Counted from the first letter of the stretch, positions 25,313 through 34,625 are shown. The stretch is 57,805 nt of DNA from Eubacterium sp. (GCA_017541035.1 JAFXZW010000107.1:1-57805), one strand, 5' to 3'. Numbers and translations are program-made. The notes: generated by a model from the sequence alone, not told the origin.

Positions 25313-26191
25313 TCAGTGGGGGTCTCCGGGGGGCTTCGTCTGAAGAGCGTCGCTTCTTTTAATGTGATGACCGATAATCTCCGATACATCACTGATGGCG
25401 ATGAAGGCAGAGGAATCGATCGCACCGATGATGTCCCGCAGCTCCCGTACCTCAAAACGGGTGAGGACACAGTAGAGGACGGTCTTTTTTCCGCTGACCA
25501 GACCCTCGCCTTCCATGATGGTGACGGTCCGCCCCAGCCTTTGGTAGATCTGCTCGGAGATCTCCTTGGCGTCGTTGGAAATGATCATGGCAGCCTTTGC
25601 CTGTTCCGTACCATTTTCTACGATATCCAGTACCTTCGAGGTGATGAAATAGGTGAGCAGGCTGTACATGGCCCGGTCAAAGCCGAAGATAAAGCCGGCG
25701 GTGGCAAAGATCACAACATTAAAAATAAGGACTGTCTGTCCCACGGGGAACTTGTATTTCCGGTTTAACAGGATAGCAACGGTTTCGGTTCCGTCCAGGC
25801 AGCCTCCGAAGCGGATCACAAGCCCGACACCGATTCCCAGCAGTACGCCTCCAAAGGATACCGCCAGAAGATAGTCCTCCGTCATATTCTGAAGGGGAGC
25901 AAAGATTTCCAGAAATACGGAGAAAATAATCATGGCGTAAGCGGACTTGGCGATGAACATTTTACCCATTTTGCGGAAACCGATGATCAGGAAGGGGATG
26001 TTCAGAGTTACCGTAAGAATACCGAGAGGGAATTTCAACAGGGTATTCAGCATGATGGAAATACCCACCACCCCGCCGTCCAGGATCGTACAGGGCACCA
26101 GAAATTCCTCGATGGCAAAGGCGGCAATGATCGCACCTACAGTGATACACATGATATCAAATAAAAAAGCGGCGTTAAGTCGATTCTTCAT
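25313..26191 (-). CDS. YitT family membrane protein with DUF2179 domain
   Basis: A 292-residue protein. The N-terminal part has five to six membrane segments with the family blocks LDGGVVGISIMLN, FGGVLLGIGVGLVIRFGG and CLDGTETVAILLNRK. The C-terminal soluble part, about residues 205-285 (RTVTIMEGEGLVSGKKTVLYC), is the DUF2179 domain usual in this family. Function is unknown. The start at 26191 has AAGGAG six bases upstream; a longer version from 26218 lacks one. Confidence 0.9.
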   Translation of the reverse strand: MKNRLNAAFLFDIMCITVGAIIAAFAIEEFLVPCTILDGGVVGISIMLNTLLKFPLGILTVTLNIPFLIIGFRKMGKMFIAKSAYAMIIFSVFLEIFAPLQNMTEDYLLAVSFGGVLLGIGVGLVIRFGGCLDGTETVAILLNRKYKFPVGQTVLIFNVVIFATAGFIFGFDRAMYSLLTYFITSKVLDIVENGTEQAKAAMIISNDAKEISEQIYQRLGRTVTIMEGEGLVSGKKTVLYCVLTRFEVRELRDIIGAIDSSAFIAISDVSEIIGHHIKRSDALQTKPPGDPH

Positions 26192-26346
26192 GGGAACTCC
26201 TTGAGATATGAAAATCAATTCAAAGCAAAAGAATGCATAGCCTTGAGATTTCTATGAAATACGGTTTTGAAACAGATATATAATAACTGATTGCAGGGGT
26301 AATCTGCAAGAAAAATTGGTTTTATGGAATGAACGGGAGAGGAGAC

Positions 26347-26979
26347 ATGCGAATATCCAAAAGAATTATACTGCTGTGTCCATGCCTTCTGTTCATTGCT
26401 TTTGCCAGCTTCGTAACGGTGAGAGACTATGGCCGGTTGAGTCGTGTAGAGCAAAACGTCGAGAAAGGGATGCGCATTGACCAGATGCTGAATGCCCGGC
26501 CGCAGATCGTGCTGATCGGCGGAGTGATCCTTCTTTTTCTGTGTCTCAGCAGTCGGGGAAAAACAGTCTGGGCGTTGGTGGGAGCCTATGCGCTCTTTGT
26601 TATCGTGATGACATTACTGTATCGCGAATCGGGACTTCAGAGACTGAACATGAATCCGATGGAGTTCTTTGCCCGTTTTCGCGGAAATCCCATCAGCAGG
26701 CAGGAAATCATCAATAATATCTGGCTCTTCATGCCCCTTGGTATTCTGTTGGGGAAGCTGATCCGGAAGCCCTGGGTATTTCTGATCCTGCCGGCATTTT
26801 CTTTCGTTATCGAAATGATCCAATATTTTGCCCGGATCGGGTATTGTGATATCGTTGATATAATGAACAACACAGTGGGAGGTATTATCGGAGTTCTTGC
26901 GGGCTGGGGTGTGTACGGCCTTTTCAGTGAAAGAAGACAGATACGATCGGAGCCGGATAGAGAAGAACTGCAGGAATGA
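26347..26979 (+). CDS. VanZ family membrane protein
   Basis: A 210-residue membrane protein. The VanZ domain lies in the second half: EIINNIWLFMPLGILLGKL, then FSFVIEMIQYFARIGYCD, VDIMNNTVGGIIGVLAGW. Two extra N-terminal membrane segments precede it. Function is unknown. ATG 26347 has GAGAGGAG upstream, better than ATG 26329. It is not closely similar to the VanZ gene at 18.7 kb. The dCMP deaminase gene starts 13 bases after its stop, so they share a transcript. Confidence 0.88.
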   Translation: MRISKRIILLCPCLLFIAFASFVTVRDYGRLSRVEQNVEKGMRIDQMLNARPQIVLIGGVILLFLCLSSRGKTVWALVGAYALFVIVMTLLYRESGLQRLNMNPMEFFARFRGNPISRQEIINNIWLFMPLGILLGKLIRKPWVFLILPAFSFVIEMIQYFARIGYCDIVDIMNNTVGGIIGVLAGWGVYGLFSERRQIRSEPDREELQE

Positions 26980-26992
26980 GAAGGAGGGGAAA

Positions 26993-27487
26993 ATGAGTCA
27001 GGATACGAAACGAACAGATTACATCAGTTGGGATCAGTATTTTATGGGGATTGCCATGCTTTCCGCAGAACGCTCCAAGGATCCCAATACCCAGGTAGGG
27101 GCCTGTATCGTGGGGGAAGATAACAGGATTCTTTCGGTGGGTTACAATGGTATGCCGCAGGGCTGCGAGGATGATGATATGCCCTGGGGCCGTGACGGAT
27201 CAGCCCTGGATTCAAAATATATGTTTGTCTGTCATGCCGAGCTGAATGCTATCCTGAATTACAGAGGGAGCGGCTCCATGAAGGGAGCGAAGCTGTATGT
27301 CACCCTCTTTCCCTGTAATGAATGTGCCAAGGCGATCATCCAGAGCGGGATCACGGAGGTGGTCTACCGGGAGGATAAATATGCCGACTCCGAATCCACC
27401 ATCGCTTCAAAGCAGATGTTTGACCGGACAGGCGTCCGGTATCGGCAGCTGAAGCCGGTGGGAAGAAAGATCGAAGTAACCGTATAG
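26993..27487 (+). CDS. dCMP deaminase (ComEB-like)
   Basis: A 164-residue zinc enzyme that converts dCMP to dUMP for thymidylate synthesis. The zinc site is complete: VCHAELNAILN (His and the catalytic Glu) and TLFPCNECAKAIIQSG (two Cys). The N-terminal SAERSKDPNTQVGACIV and SVGYNGMPQGCEDD are typical of dCMP deaminases. ATG 26993 has AAGGAGGG just upstream. It lies downstream of the VanZ-like gene with a 13-base gap. Confidence 0.94.
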   Translation: MSQDTKRTDYISWDQYFMGIAMLSAERSKDPNTQVGACIVGEDNRILSVGYNGMPQGCEDDDMPWGRDGSALDSKYMFVCHAELNAILNYRGSGSMKGAKLYVTLFPCNECAKAIIQSGITEVVYREDKYADSESTIASKQMFDRTGVRYRQLKPVGRKIEVTV

Positions 27488-27491
27488 GAGC

Positions 27492-27523
27492 ATCTCTTAT
27501 ATTTGCGTATGTAGGAAGTTTTT
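27492..27523 (+). repeat. Shared 31-base motif upstream of the GT2 gene
   Basis: The motif starts ATCTCTTATATTTGCGTATG and ends in a T-run. It matches 21796-21826 (minus strand, upstream of deoD). Here it lies 32 bases before ATG 27555. Confidence 0.45.
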
Positions 27524-27554
27524 GCAAGTAAGAAAACCGGTTGGAGAATAACAC

Positions 27555-28562
27555 ATGGAAGAGAAGAAACTGGTCAGTGTTTTAATACCCTGCTACAACG
27601 AGGAAGAAAATGTCGTCCCGATGGCAAATGCTGTTTCGGAAATGTTCGAGCAGCAGTTACCGCAGTATGATTATGAGTTGATCTTTATCGATAATGATTC
27701 TACGGATAATACCCGGCCGCTGCTTCGGGAGATCTGTCGGAAAAACCCCTGTGTGAAGGCTATTTTTAATGCAAGGAATTTCGGGCAGTTCAATTCGCCT
27801 TACTATGGAATGCTGCAAACCTCGGGTGATTGTGTGATCACCATGGTCTGTGATTTCCAGGATCCGCTGGAGCTGATTCCTCAGTATCTGGAGGCCTGGG
27901 AGGAGGGCTTTAAGATCGTCATTGGGATCAAGAGCAAGTCCAAGGAAGGCTTGCTGATGCGGGGTTTCCGGACTTTGTACTACAAAACCCTGAAAAAAAT
28001 GTCCCACGTGGATATCATAGAGCATTTCACCGGTTCGGGACTCTATGACCGGGAGTTTATTGAAGTACTTCGTGAATTGAAGGATCCGACACCCTTCCTT
28101 CGCGGAATCGTGGCAGAACTGGGTTATAAGCGGAAAGAGATTGAATATGTTCAGCCGAAACGGAGAGCCGGAAAAACACACAATAATTTCTTCACGTTAT
28201 ATGATGCCGCTATGCTTTCCTTTACGTCTTATACCAACTCTGGATTGAGACTGGCTACATTTCTTGGGATGATCCTGGCGTTTACAAGCTTTACCATCGG
28301 TCTTGTCTACCTGATTCTGAAGCTCTGTTATTGGGATCGATTCAATGCGGGTACGGCCCCTCTGCTTATCGGGATTTTCTTCATCGGTTCCATCCTGCTG
28401 TTCTTTATGGGACTTTTGGGAGAGTATATTATCAGCATCAATCACAGAATCATGAACCGGCCTTTGGTGATCGAAGAAGAAAGGATCAATTTTGAAAAGA
28501 CGATGTCCGGGAATGAGAATTCTGAAAACCAAAAAGCAGCTTCGTCAACCCGAATGAAATAA
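27555..28562 (+). CDS. Family 2 glycosyltransferase, polyprenyl-phosphate type (GtrB/DPM1-like)
   Basis: A 335-residue membrane-linked glycosyltransferase. The GT-A domain has VSVLIPCYNEEENVVPM, FIDNDSTDNTRP and the DxD-like VCDFQDPLELI near residue 100. Two membrane helices lie at about residues 230-300 (FLGMILAFTSFTIGLVYLIL and LIGIFFIGSILLFFMGLLGE). This layout fits enzymes that charge undecaprenyl phosphate with a sugar for wall or teichoic acid decoration. No flippase neighbour of the GtrA type is present. GGAG lies nine bases before ATG. Confidence 0.92.
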   Translation: MEEKKLVSVLIPCYNEEENVVPMANAVSEMFEQQLPQYDYELIFIDNDSTDNTRPLLREICRKNPCVKAIFNARNFGQFNSPYYGMLQTSGDCVITMVCDFQDPLELIPQYLEAWEEGFKIVIGIKSKSKEGLLMRGFRTLYYKTLKKMSHVDIIEHFTGSGLYDREFIEVLRELKDPTPFLRGIVAELGYKRKEIEYVQPKRRAGKTHNNFFTLYDAAMLSFTSYTNSGLRLATFLGMILAFTSFTIGLVYLILKLCYWDRFNAGTAPLLIGIFFIGSILLFFMGLLGEYIISINHRIMNRPLVIEEERINFEKTMSGNENSENQKAASSTRMK

Positions 28563-28749
28563 TAAGTTGACGAACATTTCCTTTTCTGATATACTGATTT
28601 ATGTCCATGTTCCGCTGTAGATTTTGACAGCATGTGTTACTTTGCGGGGCATGGATTTTTTATTGGAATAAAGGATGCGGTGTCCCTGCAACCGTGCGAA
28701 CATGCAATAGCATGGCGCTTTGAGGAACTGACCGCGAGAAGGAGAGAAA

Positions 28750-30141
28750 ATGAAACTTCCGTTTTTGATCACAATGGGGATCTATCTGGTTATCATGCTT
28801 GCAGTCGGTATCCGGGATTGCAGGAGGCGGGAGAATTTTGTGGAATATGCCGTTGCCGGCCGGAGTCAGGGGACGTGGACGGTGATCATGACGCTTCTTG
28901 CTACAGTGCTGGGGGCTTCCACCACCATCGGGATCACGGATACGGTCTACAGTATAGGTTTTCCAGGTATCTGGTGGCTGCTTTTCGGGGCACTGGGACT
29001 TATTTTACAGGCGCTTTTTCTTTCGGAGAAAGTGCGTGGTATCGGAGCGGATACGCTTCCTCATCTGGCGGAGATCATTGTCGGAAAGTCTGCTTCCCGG
29101 CTTCTCGCGTGTATGATCGTAATATCCTGGATCGGTGTGATCGCAGGTCAGATCGTTGCCATTAGCGGGCTGGTGACTTTTGCTACGGGAAGCGGCAGTA
29201 AGGTTCTGATGGTCATCATTTCGGCGATTGTGATCCTTTACACGGCGCTGGGCGGCCAGTTCTCGGTCGTAAAAACAGATAAGATACAGCTGGTGGTGAT
29301 CGTTGCGGGACTACTGATCACCTGCGGATACCTGTATTTCACAAAGGAAGGGGCAGCGGGCGATGCAATGTCGGCTGTTGAATTCTTTAATGAATCATAT
29401 TCGGCTAAAAATCTTCTGACGCAGTTATTTATCATCGGAGGGGTATATTTCCTCGGACCGGATATTCTGTCCCGTAATTTTCTTTCAAAGGATGAGCGGA
29501 CAGCGAAGAAAAGCGCCTGGATGGCGGGAATCATACTGGCGGCGGTGGCACTGATCATCACGCTGATCGGTATCTGGGCCAGACTCTATGTGACTCCGGA
29601 GCAGCTGGAAGGACAGAAGACCTTGCTTTATCTCGCAGGGATCGTGCCAAAGGGGATCGGAATTATCCTTTCTCTGGGACTTCTCTCTGCCATTCTTTCT
29701 TCCACGGATACCTGTATGATCAACGCGGCTACCATTCTGACACGGGATCTCTTTGGGAAAAGGGAGGTAAAATGGGTCCGCATCGCTGTTCTGGGAATCG
29801 GAGCGACTGCAACGCTTTTTGCGGTACTGGGCAGTGGAAATATCATCAGTATCCTGACGGGAGCATATTCCATTTATACGCCGGGTGTGATCTTCCCCTT
29901 GCTGATCGCAATCCTTTGCTATAAGAAAAGAGGAATACGCAAAGGAATCTGGCTCACCGCTGTAATATGCGGTGGATGCTTCGGACTGGCAGGAACCTTT
30001 TTGTCAGAACAGCTTCTTTCCCTGGGTCTGACAGAAGGGATCGTTTCGAATCTGCCCCTGATCGGGATGGGTGTATCACTTGTGATCGCCCTGCTTTCCG
30101 TGCGGTGGGGAGATTCTTCAGCCCTGCGTGCTTCAGAATGA
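28750..30141 (+). CDS. Sodium:solute symporter family protein
   Basis: A 463-residue membrane transporter of the SSS family with about twelve to thirteen segments. Family motifs include YAVAGRSQGTWTVIMTLLAT, VLGASTTIGITD, IYTALGGQFSVVKTDKIQ and LSAILSSTDTCMINAATI (the sodium-site region). The substrate cannot be told. AAGGAG lies before ATG 28750. The last dozen codons (ending SSALRASE) come from a dispersed repeat copy that supplies the stop codon, so the native C-terminus was probably replaced by repeat insertion. Confidence 0.92.
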   Translation: MKLPFLITMGIYLVIMLAVGIRDCRRRENFVEYAVAGRSQGTWTVIMTLLATVLGASTTIGITDTVYSIGFPGIWWLLFGALGLILQALFLSEKVRGIGADTLPHLAEIIVGKSASRLLACMIVISWIGVIAGQIVAISGLVTFATGSGSKVLMVIISAIVILYTALGGQFSVVKTDKIQLVVIVAGLLITCGYLYFTKEGAAGDAMSAVEFFNESYSAKNLLTQLFIIGGVYFLGPDILSRNFLSKDERTAKKSAWMAGIILAAVALIITLIGIWARLYVTPEQLEGQKTLLYLAGIVPKGIGIILSLGLLSAILSSTDTCMINAATILTRDLFGKREVKWVRIAVLGIGATATLFAVLGSGNIISILTGAYSIYTPGVIFPLLIAILCYKKRGIRKGIWLTAVICGGCFGLAGTFLSEQLLSLGLTEGIVSNLPLIGMGVSLVIALLSVRWGDSSALRASE

Positions 30142-30261
30142 CAGGAGAGATGTCATCCTGAGCGAGCATCCTGTTGCCGGTCGAGGTTTTCTTATGTAGC
30201 GCGGAGATTCTTCAGCCCTGCGGGCTTCAGAATGACAGGAGAGATGTCATCCTGAGCGAGC
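30109..30261. repeat. Two copies of the GTCATCCTGAGCG repeat
   Basis: Copies 30109-30167 and 30203-30261 are 59 bases each and nearly identical, from GGAGATTCTTCAGCCCTGCG to GTCATCCTGAGCGAGC. The first overlaps the symporter's 3' end. Confidence 0.8.
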
Positions 30262-30378
30262 AGCTTGCTGCGAGTCGAAGGATCTGTGGTTATCAGGATT
30301 CTGTGTCTTGAGGTAATCCGTCAGATATGGTAGGATAATGAAAGCAGAAAAAGATGACATTTTTCGAAGGAGATACGT

Positions 30379-30816
30379 ATGAAGACCTACCGATTTTACG
30401 GCTGGGAAAAAGCTGACGTTAAAGACGAAAGGGGACTTACCCCACGGGATTATTACGACCTTCTATCCGAACTCTGGTGTGCCGAAACCTGTGCTCCCCG
30501 TATGCGGGAGAAATGGACTCCGGAGAATAAAACCTGTGGCCAGTGTTCCATTACTGCTTTCCTGATGCAGGACCTGTTCGGCGGGAAGGTATACGGTATC
30601 CGGAGGCCGGACGGGAATTTTCATTGCTTCAATGCGGTGGAGGGGTGTACATTTGATCTTACCAGCGAGCAGTTCGGGGATGAGGTGCTGGATTATAATG
30701 ACTGCCCGGAGCAGTTCCGGGAAGTACATTTTGCCAAAGAGGAAAAGAAGCAGAGGTACGAATACCTCCGGGATAAGCTGATGAAGAAGCTTGCCCATGG
30801 AGAGGCGGGAGAATGA
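30379..30816 (+). CDS. YunG-like protein of unknown function
   Basis: A 145-residue cytoplasmic protein. Blocks WCAETCAPRMREKWTPEN, TCGQCSITAFLMQDLFGG and DGNFHCFNAVEGCTFDLTSEQF resemble the B. subtilis YunG group as I recall it. A conserved Cys (GQCS) followed by His (FHCFN) and Asp (FDLT) recalls a small papain-like arrangement, so a hydrolase or transglutaminase-like role is possible (inference only). AAGGAG precedes ATG 30379. The next gene starts about 50 bases downstream on the same strand. Confidence 0.6.
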   Translation: MKTYRFYGWEKADVKDERGLTPRDYYDLLSELWCAETCAPRMREKWTPENKTCGQCSITAFLMQDLFGGKVYGIRRPDGNFHCFNAVEGCTFDLTSEQFGDEVLDYNDCPEQFREVHFAKEEKKQRYEYLRDKLMKKLAHGEAGE

Positions 30817-30864
30817 ATCTGCGGAGAATGAATCGGTTGATCATTTGATTTTTTGGAGAGAGCC

Positions 30865-31326
30865 ATGCATAAATTATACGAAAATGAGGATATTACGGTC
30901 TTTTGGGATTCGGAACGTTGTCGGCATGCAAAACGTTGCGTGACCGGCTGCCCGGAGGTTTTTGACATTCAGAGAAGGCCATGGATTGACATTTCCAAGG
31001 CGGAGAATGCGAAGATCTGGCAGACGATTCAGAAATGTCCCACCGGCGCTCTCTCGATCATGTATAATCACGGTGTCCATGTGGAGTATGATGAGGCAGG
31101 CTGCAGAAGTGTAGCTTACGATGGCGAAAGTGAAGTAGGTGAATGCGTATACATGGAGAGATCTGATGGCTGGCATGTCGTCCATACGGAAACGAATCCC
31201 GCCTATCGGGGAAAGGGAATCGCCAGGCGTCTGTTATACAGGGTACTGGAACAGGCGGAGAAAAGAAAGATTAAGGTCATCCCTGTGTGCTCCTATGCAA
31301 AGAAGGAGCTGGGGGATGTTGAGTGA
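30865..31326 (+). CDS. Fusion of divergent 4Fe-4S domain and YjdJ-type GNAT domain
   Basis: A 153-residue protein with two small domains. Residues about 1-72 match the divergent single-cluster ferredoxin type (Fer4_19): ERCRHAKRCVTGCPEVFD and the last ligand in QKCPTGALSI. Residues about 80-153 match the short YjdJ-like acetyltransferase family: WHVVHTETNPAYRGKGIARR, LLYRVLEQAEKRKIKVIPVC and SYAKKE. Substrate and purpose of the cluster are unknown. ATG 30865 has GGAGAG upstream; TTG 30853 overlaps that site. A terminator follows. Confidence 0.85.
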   Translation: MHKLYENEDITVFWDSERCRHAKRCVTGCPEVFDIQRRPWIDISKAENAKIWQTIQKCPTGALSIMYNHGVHVEYDEAGCRSVAYDGESEVGECVYMERSDGWHVVHTETNPAYRGKGIARRLLYRVLEQAEKRKIKVIPVCSYAKKELGDVE

Positions 31327-31361
31327 TAATCGGTTAATGCGAAAAGCTTTGTCTGCAAAGA

Positions 31362-31401
31362 AAGCCTGTTCATACCAAGGTATGGACAGGCTTCCTTTTT
31401 T
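31362..31401 (+). terminator. Rho-independent terminator
   Basis: AAGCCTGTTCATACC (31362-31376) pairs with GGTATGGACAGGCTT (31379-31393) with one wobble. CC and a run of T follow. Confidence 0.85.
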
Positions 31402-31440
31402 GTACTGTTAAACCTGAACGGCTTCAGAATGAAACGCACT

Positions 31441-34371
31441 TCAGTTACGTTTGTCATTGAGATGATTCAGCAGGTTTCTCTCGAAGTCCTCGGGCTTCAA
31501 GGGACGGGAGAAGTAATATCCCTGTACCAGATCGCAGCCGGAACCGCGAAGCAGCTTCAGCTGGGCTTCTGTTTCCACACCTTCTGCGATAACCGGGACA
31601 TTCAGATAACGGGCGATGTCCACAATCAGCTCGACGAGACGCAGATCCTTTTCATCGCGTTCGATATTCCGAATGAATTCGATATCCATTTTCAGTGCAT
31701 CAATGGGCATCGTGGAGAGCATGTTCAGGGAGGAGTAGCCGGAACCGAAATCGTCCATTTCGATGTGGTAGCCTTTTCCTCTGAGCTTCTCGATGACGCG
31801 GATCAGCTGCTCAGCGTTCTCGGTATATGCGGATTCGGTGATCTCCAACAGGAGGTCCTGATGCTTCAGCTTGTTCTGCTTGATGATTTCATCCAGAATA
31901 TCGTAAAGATTGGGGTCGAATACATCCACACGGGACAGGTTGACGGATATCGGAAGAGTGATGCCGTACTGATCCCGCCAGGCTGCGATCTGCCGGCCTG
32001 CTTCTGCCCACACATATTTATCCAAAGGACTGATCAAACCGCTCTGTTCGAAAAGCGGAATGAAGATCGCCGGCGAGATCGTTCCCAGCAGCGGATGTTC
32101 CCAGCGTACCAGAGCCTCGGCGCTTGCGAGGATCGGAGTATCCGGACGAATGTCGTATTTTGGCTGGTAGTATACCTTGAAATCCCGCTCCTCCAGTGCA
32201 CGACCGAAATCATTCAGAAGCAGTTGATCACGCTCCTCACGGTTCCCCATGGCAGCATCATAGACCATGATGTGCTTCTTATAATCTCCACGCATCATAT
32301 TGCAGGCGGTACGTGCACAGTCAAACTGCTGAACCGGTTCCATCCCCTCCTGCCAGGGTTTGATGCCCATACGGAGATGAAGAGTAGCATTACCTGACAT
32401 TGCGTCCAGACGCATCTGGAACCTTTTGAGCTTTTCTTCCAGATCATCCTCGTGCTTGCAGTAAATGTCAAAGCGGTCCGCTTCAAAGCGACTGGCGATG
32501 CCTTCCGTTTCAGAAAGGAAATCCCTGATCTCTTCCCCAAGCTCCTTCAGCACACGGTCTCCGAATTCACGACCGTGCAAAGCGTTGATGGAGTGGAAAC
32601 GATCAATATTCATAACGATGGCATCCATGGGCGTTTTGGGATGCTCATGGTAGAGACGATTAGCATAAATGAGGAAGAAGTTCCAGTTGTACAGGTTTGT
32701 CAGCGGATCCCGCTCAGCCTCGGAAATGATCTGCCGTCCTTCCTCCGCCTTTGCCTTGGAGCGTACATTTCGCAGCTGCAGGAGCAGAATGACAACGGCA
32801 ACAATTGCTATTGCGGCGATAACATAAACCAGGTTATCTTTTACATAATCACCGAAGGTAACCTTCGTATCACGAAATGCATATTTTGTCAGGGCCATGT
32901 TGAGAGTGGTGCTCGGGATATGGCGATTGAGTTTATTGAGGATGGTATACAGACAGTCATCTTGCTTACGGGTGGCAAAACTGAGCTCCATTTCCTCTCC
33001 TGTAGCAAGAGTGGAAAGCTTGTATTTTTCACAAAGGTCACTGACGTAGTTGAGACGGTAACTGCTGAGAAGAACGCAATCCGTATCCTCTGTGGAAACC
33101 GATCGGAAGGCCTCTTCGAGACTCTCATAGGGAACCTGAGTCCAGTTGGGGAAATGGTCCTTGAGGAAGGTCATCATATTTGGGTTTCCGGGAACATAAG
33201 ATACCTTTAAGTTCATATCCGGAGAGACACCCTTGCGTTCATCTGTCCGGACTGCGGCATACATTTCCGTGCTGACGAAAGGATCGGTGATCACAATCCC
33301 CATGCTCTCGCCGTCATAAGTGCTGAGAGCTACAGGGAAAACACAGTCAATCTTTCCTTCTGCCAGATCATTCAGAGCAGTATCGGTACTTTCATACGGG
33401 ATTGCTTCAAATTTCAGGTCTTCACTTATTCCGCTGCTTTCGGCATGGTAGATGAAATCCGAAAGTGCTCCCGTAAGCGCTCCGCTGTTATTGTTCGTAT
33501 CACAGAATGGGAGGTAGCCGTTTCTGTAGCCGATCCGAATGGTACCGTGTTCTTCAAGCCATTCCTTCTCCTCGGGGGTGAGGAAGCGGGTTACGGAAGC
33601 GGACTTGTTGTATTTATCGGCCAGCTTCTGGTTAAAATCGCGGTTTTCTTCAAAAAGACGGATCATGGCAGCGTCCAGCTCGTGCTTCAGATCCGGTCTG
33701 TTTTTGTTGATTCCGAAAAATGATTCTGCAAACCCGATCTTGCACACAGGAACGATATCGTAGCTGTTGCCATAGGTGTCAAGAGTAACCAGAATGTCGA
33801 TCTCTCCGTCTGTGAGCATCCGAATAAGCTCGGGGGATTTCGCGGTCAGTTCGATGACCTCTGATTGGATATCATTCTTTTCTGCCCACTCTATATAAAG
33901 CTTCTCCTGAATGCTGTTCTTATTCACACCTACTTTTTTTCCGTTAAAGGTGGAAAGGTCGTCCGGTTTGATCTCTCTGTTATCCGGGGAGATAAAGGTG
34001 TAGTAGCTTTCCTGTCCGATCGCGTCCGCAGAATAAAGAATCTTCTGTGCCCGTTCTTCGGTATAGGATACATCACTCAGAAGGTCGATCTCTCCATTCT
34101 GCAGCATTTCAAAAAGCTCGGACCAGCTTCCTTCCACGTACTCATATGTCCAACCGGTATAGGTTGAGATTCGCTGCTGGTATTCATATCCATAGCCGGA
34201 GCGGCGCCCAAAACGATCCGTCGTGTGAAAGGCGGATTCGTACCAGCCGACCCGAACGACCTTCGGCTCATGATGATGAGCTGAAGAAATAAACGGGACT
34301 GCTGCTGTTATGATAAACGTGAGAAACAGGAGGATGATGATTCCTCTTTTCAGGTTCTTCCTATTTCGCAT
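31441..34371 (-). CDS. Membrane c-di-GMP phosphodiesterase with two substrate-binding sensor domains (SBP-SBP-GGDEF-EAL)
   Basis: A 976-residue signalling protein. Residues 9-31 are an N-terminal anchor. Two tandem periplasmic-binding-type domains (SBP_bac_3 like) face outside: about 37-260 (VVRVGWYESAF) and about 275-510 (IRIGYRNGYLPFCD). A membrane helix lies near 528-550. The GGDEF-type domain (about 575-720) is degenerate: the site reads FEADRFDIY, so cyclase activity is unlikely. The EAL domain (about 735-970) looks active, with SAEALVRWEHP, LLEITESAY and MDDFGSGYSSL. GGAGGTGA precedes the start. It probably lowers c-di-GMP in response to an amino-acid-like ligand (inference). Confidence 0.93.
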   Translation of the reverse strand: MRNRKNLKRGIIILLFLTFIITAAVPFISSAHHHEPKVVRVGWYESAFHTTDRFGRRSGYGYEYQQRISTYTGWTYEYVEGSWSELFEMLQNGEIDLLSDVSYTEERAQKILYSADAIGQESYYTFISPDNREIKPDDLSTFNGKKVGVNKNSIQEKLYIEWAEKNDIQSEVIELTAKSPELIRMLTDGEIDILVTLDTYGNSYDIVPVCKIGFAESFFGINKNRPDLKHELDAAMIRLFEENRDFNQKLADKYNKSASVTRFLTPEEKEWLEEHGTIRIGYRNGYLPFCDTNNNSGALTGALSDFIYHAESSGISEDLKFEAIPYESTDTALNDLAEGKIDCVFPVALSTYDGESMGIVITDPFVSTEMYAAVRTDERKGVSPDMNLKVSYVPGNPNMMTFLKDHFPNWTQVPYESLEEAFRSVSTEDTDCVLLSSYRLNYVSDLCEKYKLSTLATGEEMELSFATRKQDDCLYTILNKLNRHIPSTTLNMALTKYAFRDTKVTFGDYVKDNLVYVIAAIAIVAVVILLLQLRNVRSKAKAEEGRQIISEAERDPLTNLYNWNFFLIYANRLYHEHPKTPMDAIVMNIDRFHSINALHGREFGDRVLKELGEEIRDFLSETEGIASRFEADRFDIYCKHEDDLEEKLKRFQMRLDAMSGNATLHLRMGIKPWQEGMEPVQQFDCARTACNMMRGDYKKHIMVYDAAMGNREERDQLLLNDFGRALEERDFKVYYQPKYDIRPDTPILASAEALVRWEHPLLGTISPAIFIPLFEQSGLISPLDKYVWAEAGRQIAAWRDQYGITLPISVNLSRVDVFDPNLYDILDEIIKQNKLKHQDLLLEITESAYTENAEQLIRVIEKLRGKGYHIEMDDFGSGYSSLNMLSTMPIDALKMDIEFIRNIERDEKDLRLVELIVDIARYLNVPVIAEGVETEAQLKLLRGSGCDLVQGYYFSRPLKPEDFERNLLNHLNDKRN

Positions 34372-34499
34372 TTAGTCACCTCCGGTTAATGTTGCATACG
34401 TAAACTATTGTAGCACATTTCCGATGGTTTTACTATCCCCCATAGAAACACTTCTGCTTATAATTTCGGGAATTCGCTCTGTTTTGTTCAGGGGCCTTA

Positions 34500-34508
34500 T
34501 GTTATAAT
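34500..34508 (+). promoter_or_regulatory. Extended -10 promoter of the superoxide reductase operon
   Basis: TGT-TATAAT matches the extended -10 form TGnTATAAT; the -35 region is weak. The leader of about 110 bases to ATG 34626 can fold: TAATAT-GG-CCCGC (34533-34545) pairs with GCGGG-ATATTA (34554-34564), and GTACTG/CAGTAT close an outer stem. Confidence 0.5.
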
Positions 34509-34625
34509 GAAATACATGTACTGCAGGATGAGTAATATGGCCCGCCGTGATGCGCGGGATATTAGAACAAAGTGTTGTACAGTATAGAAAGGTAAGCGAT
34601 AAGCTTGGGAAAGGAGAGTGGCAAA

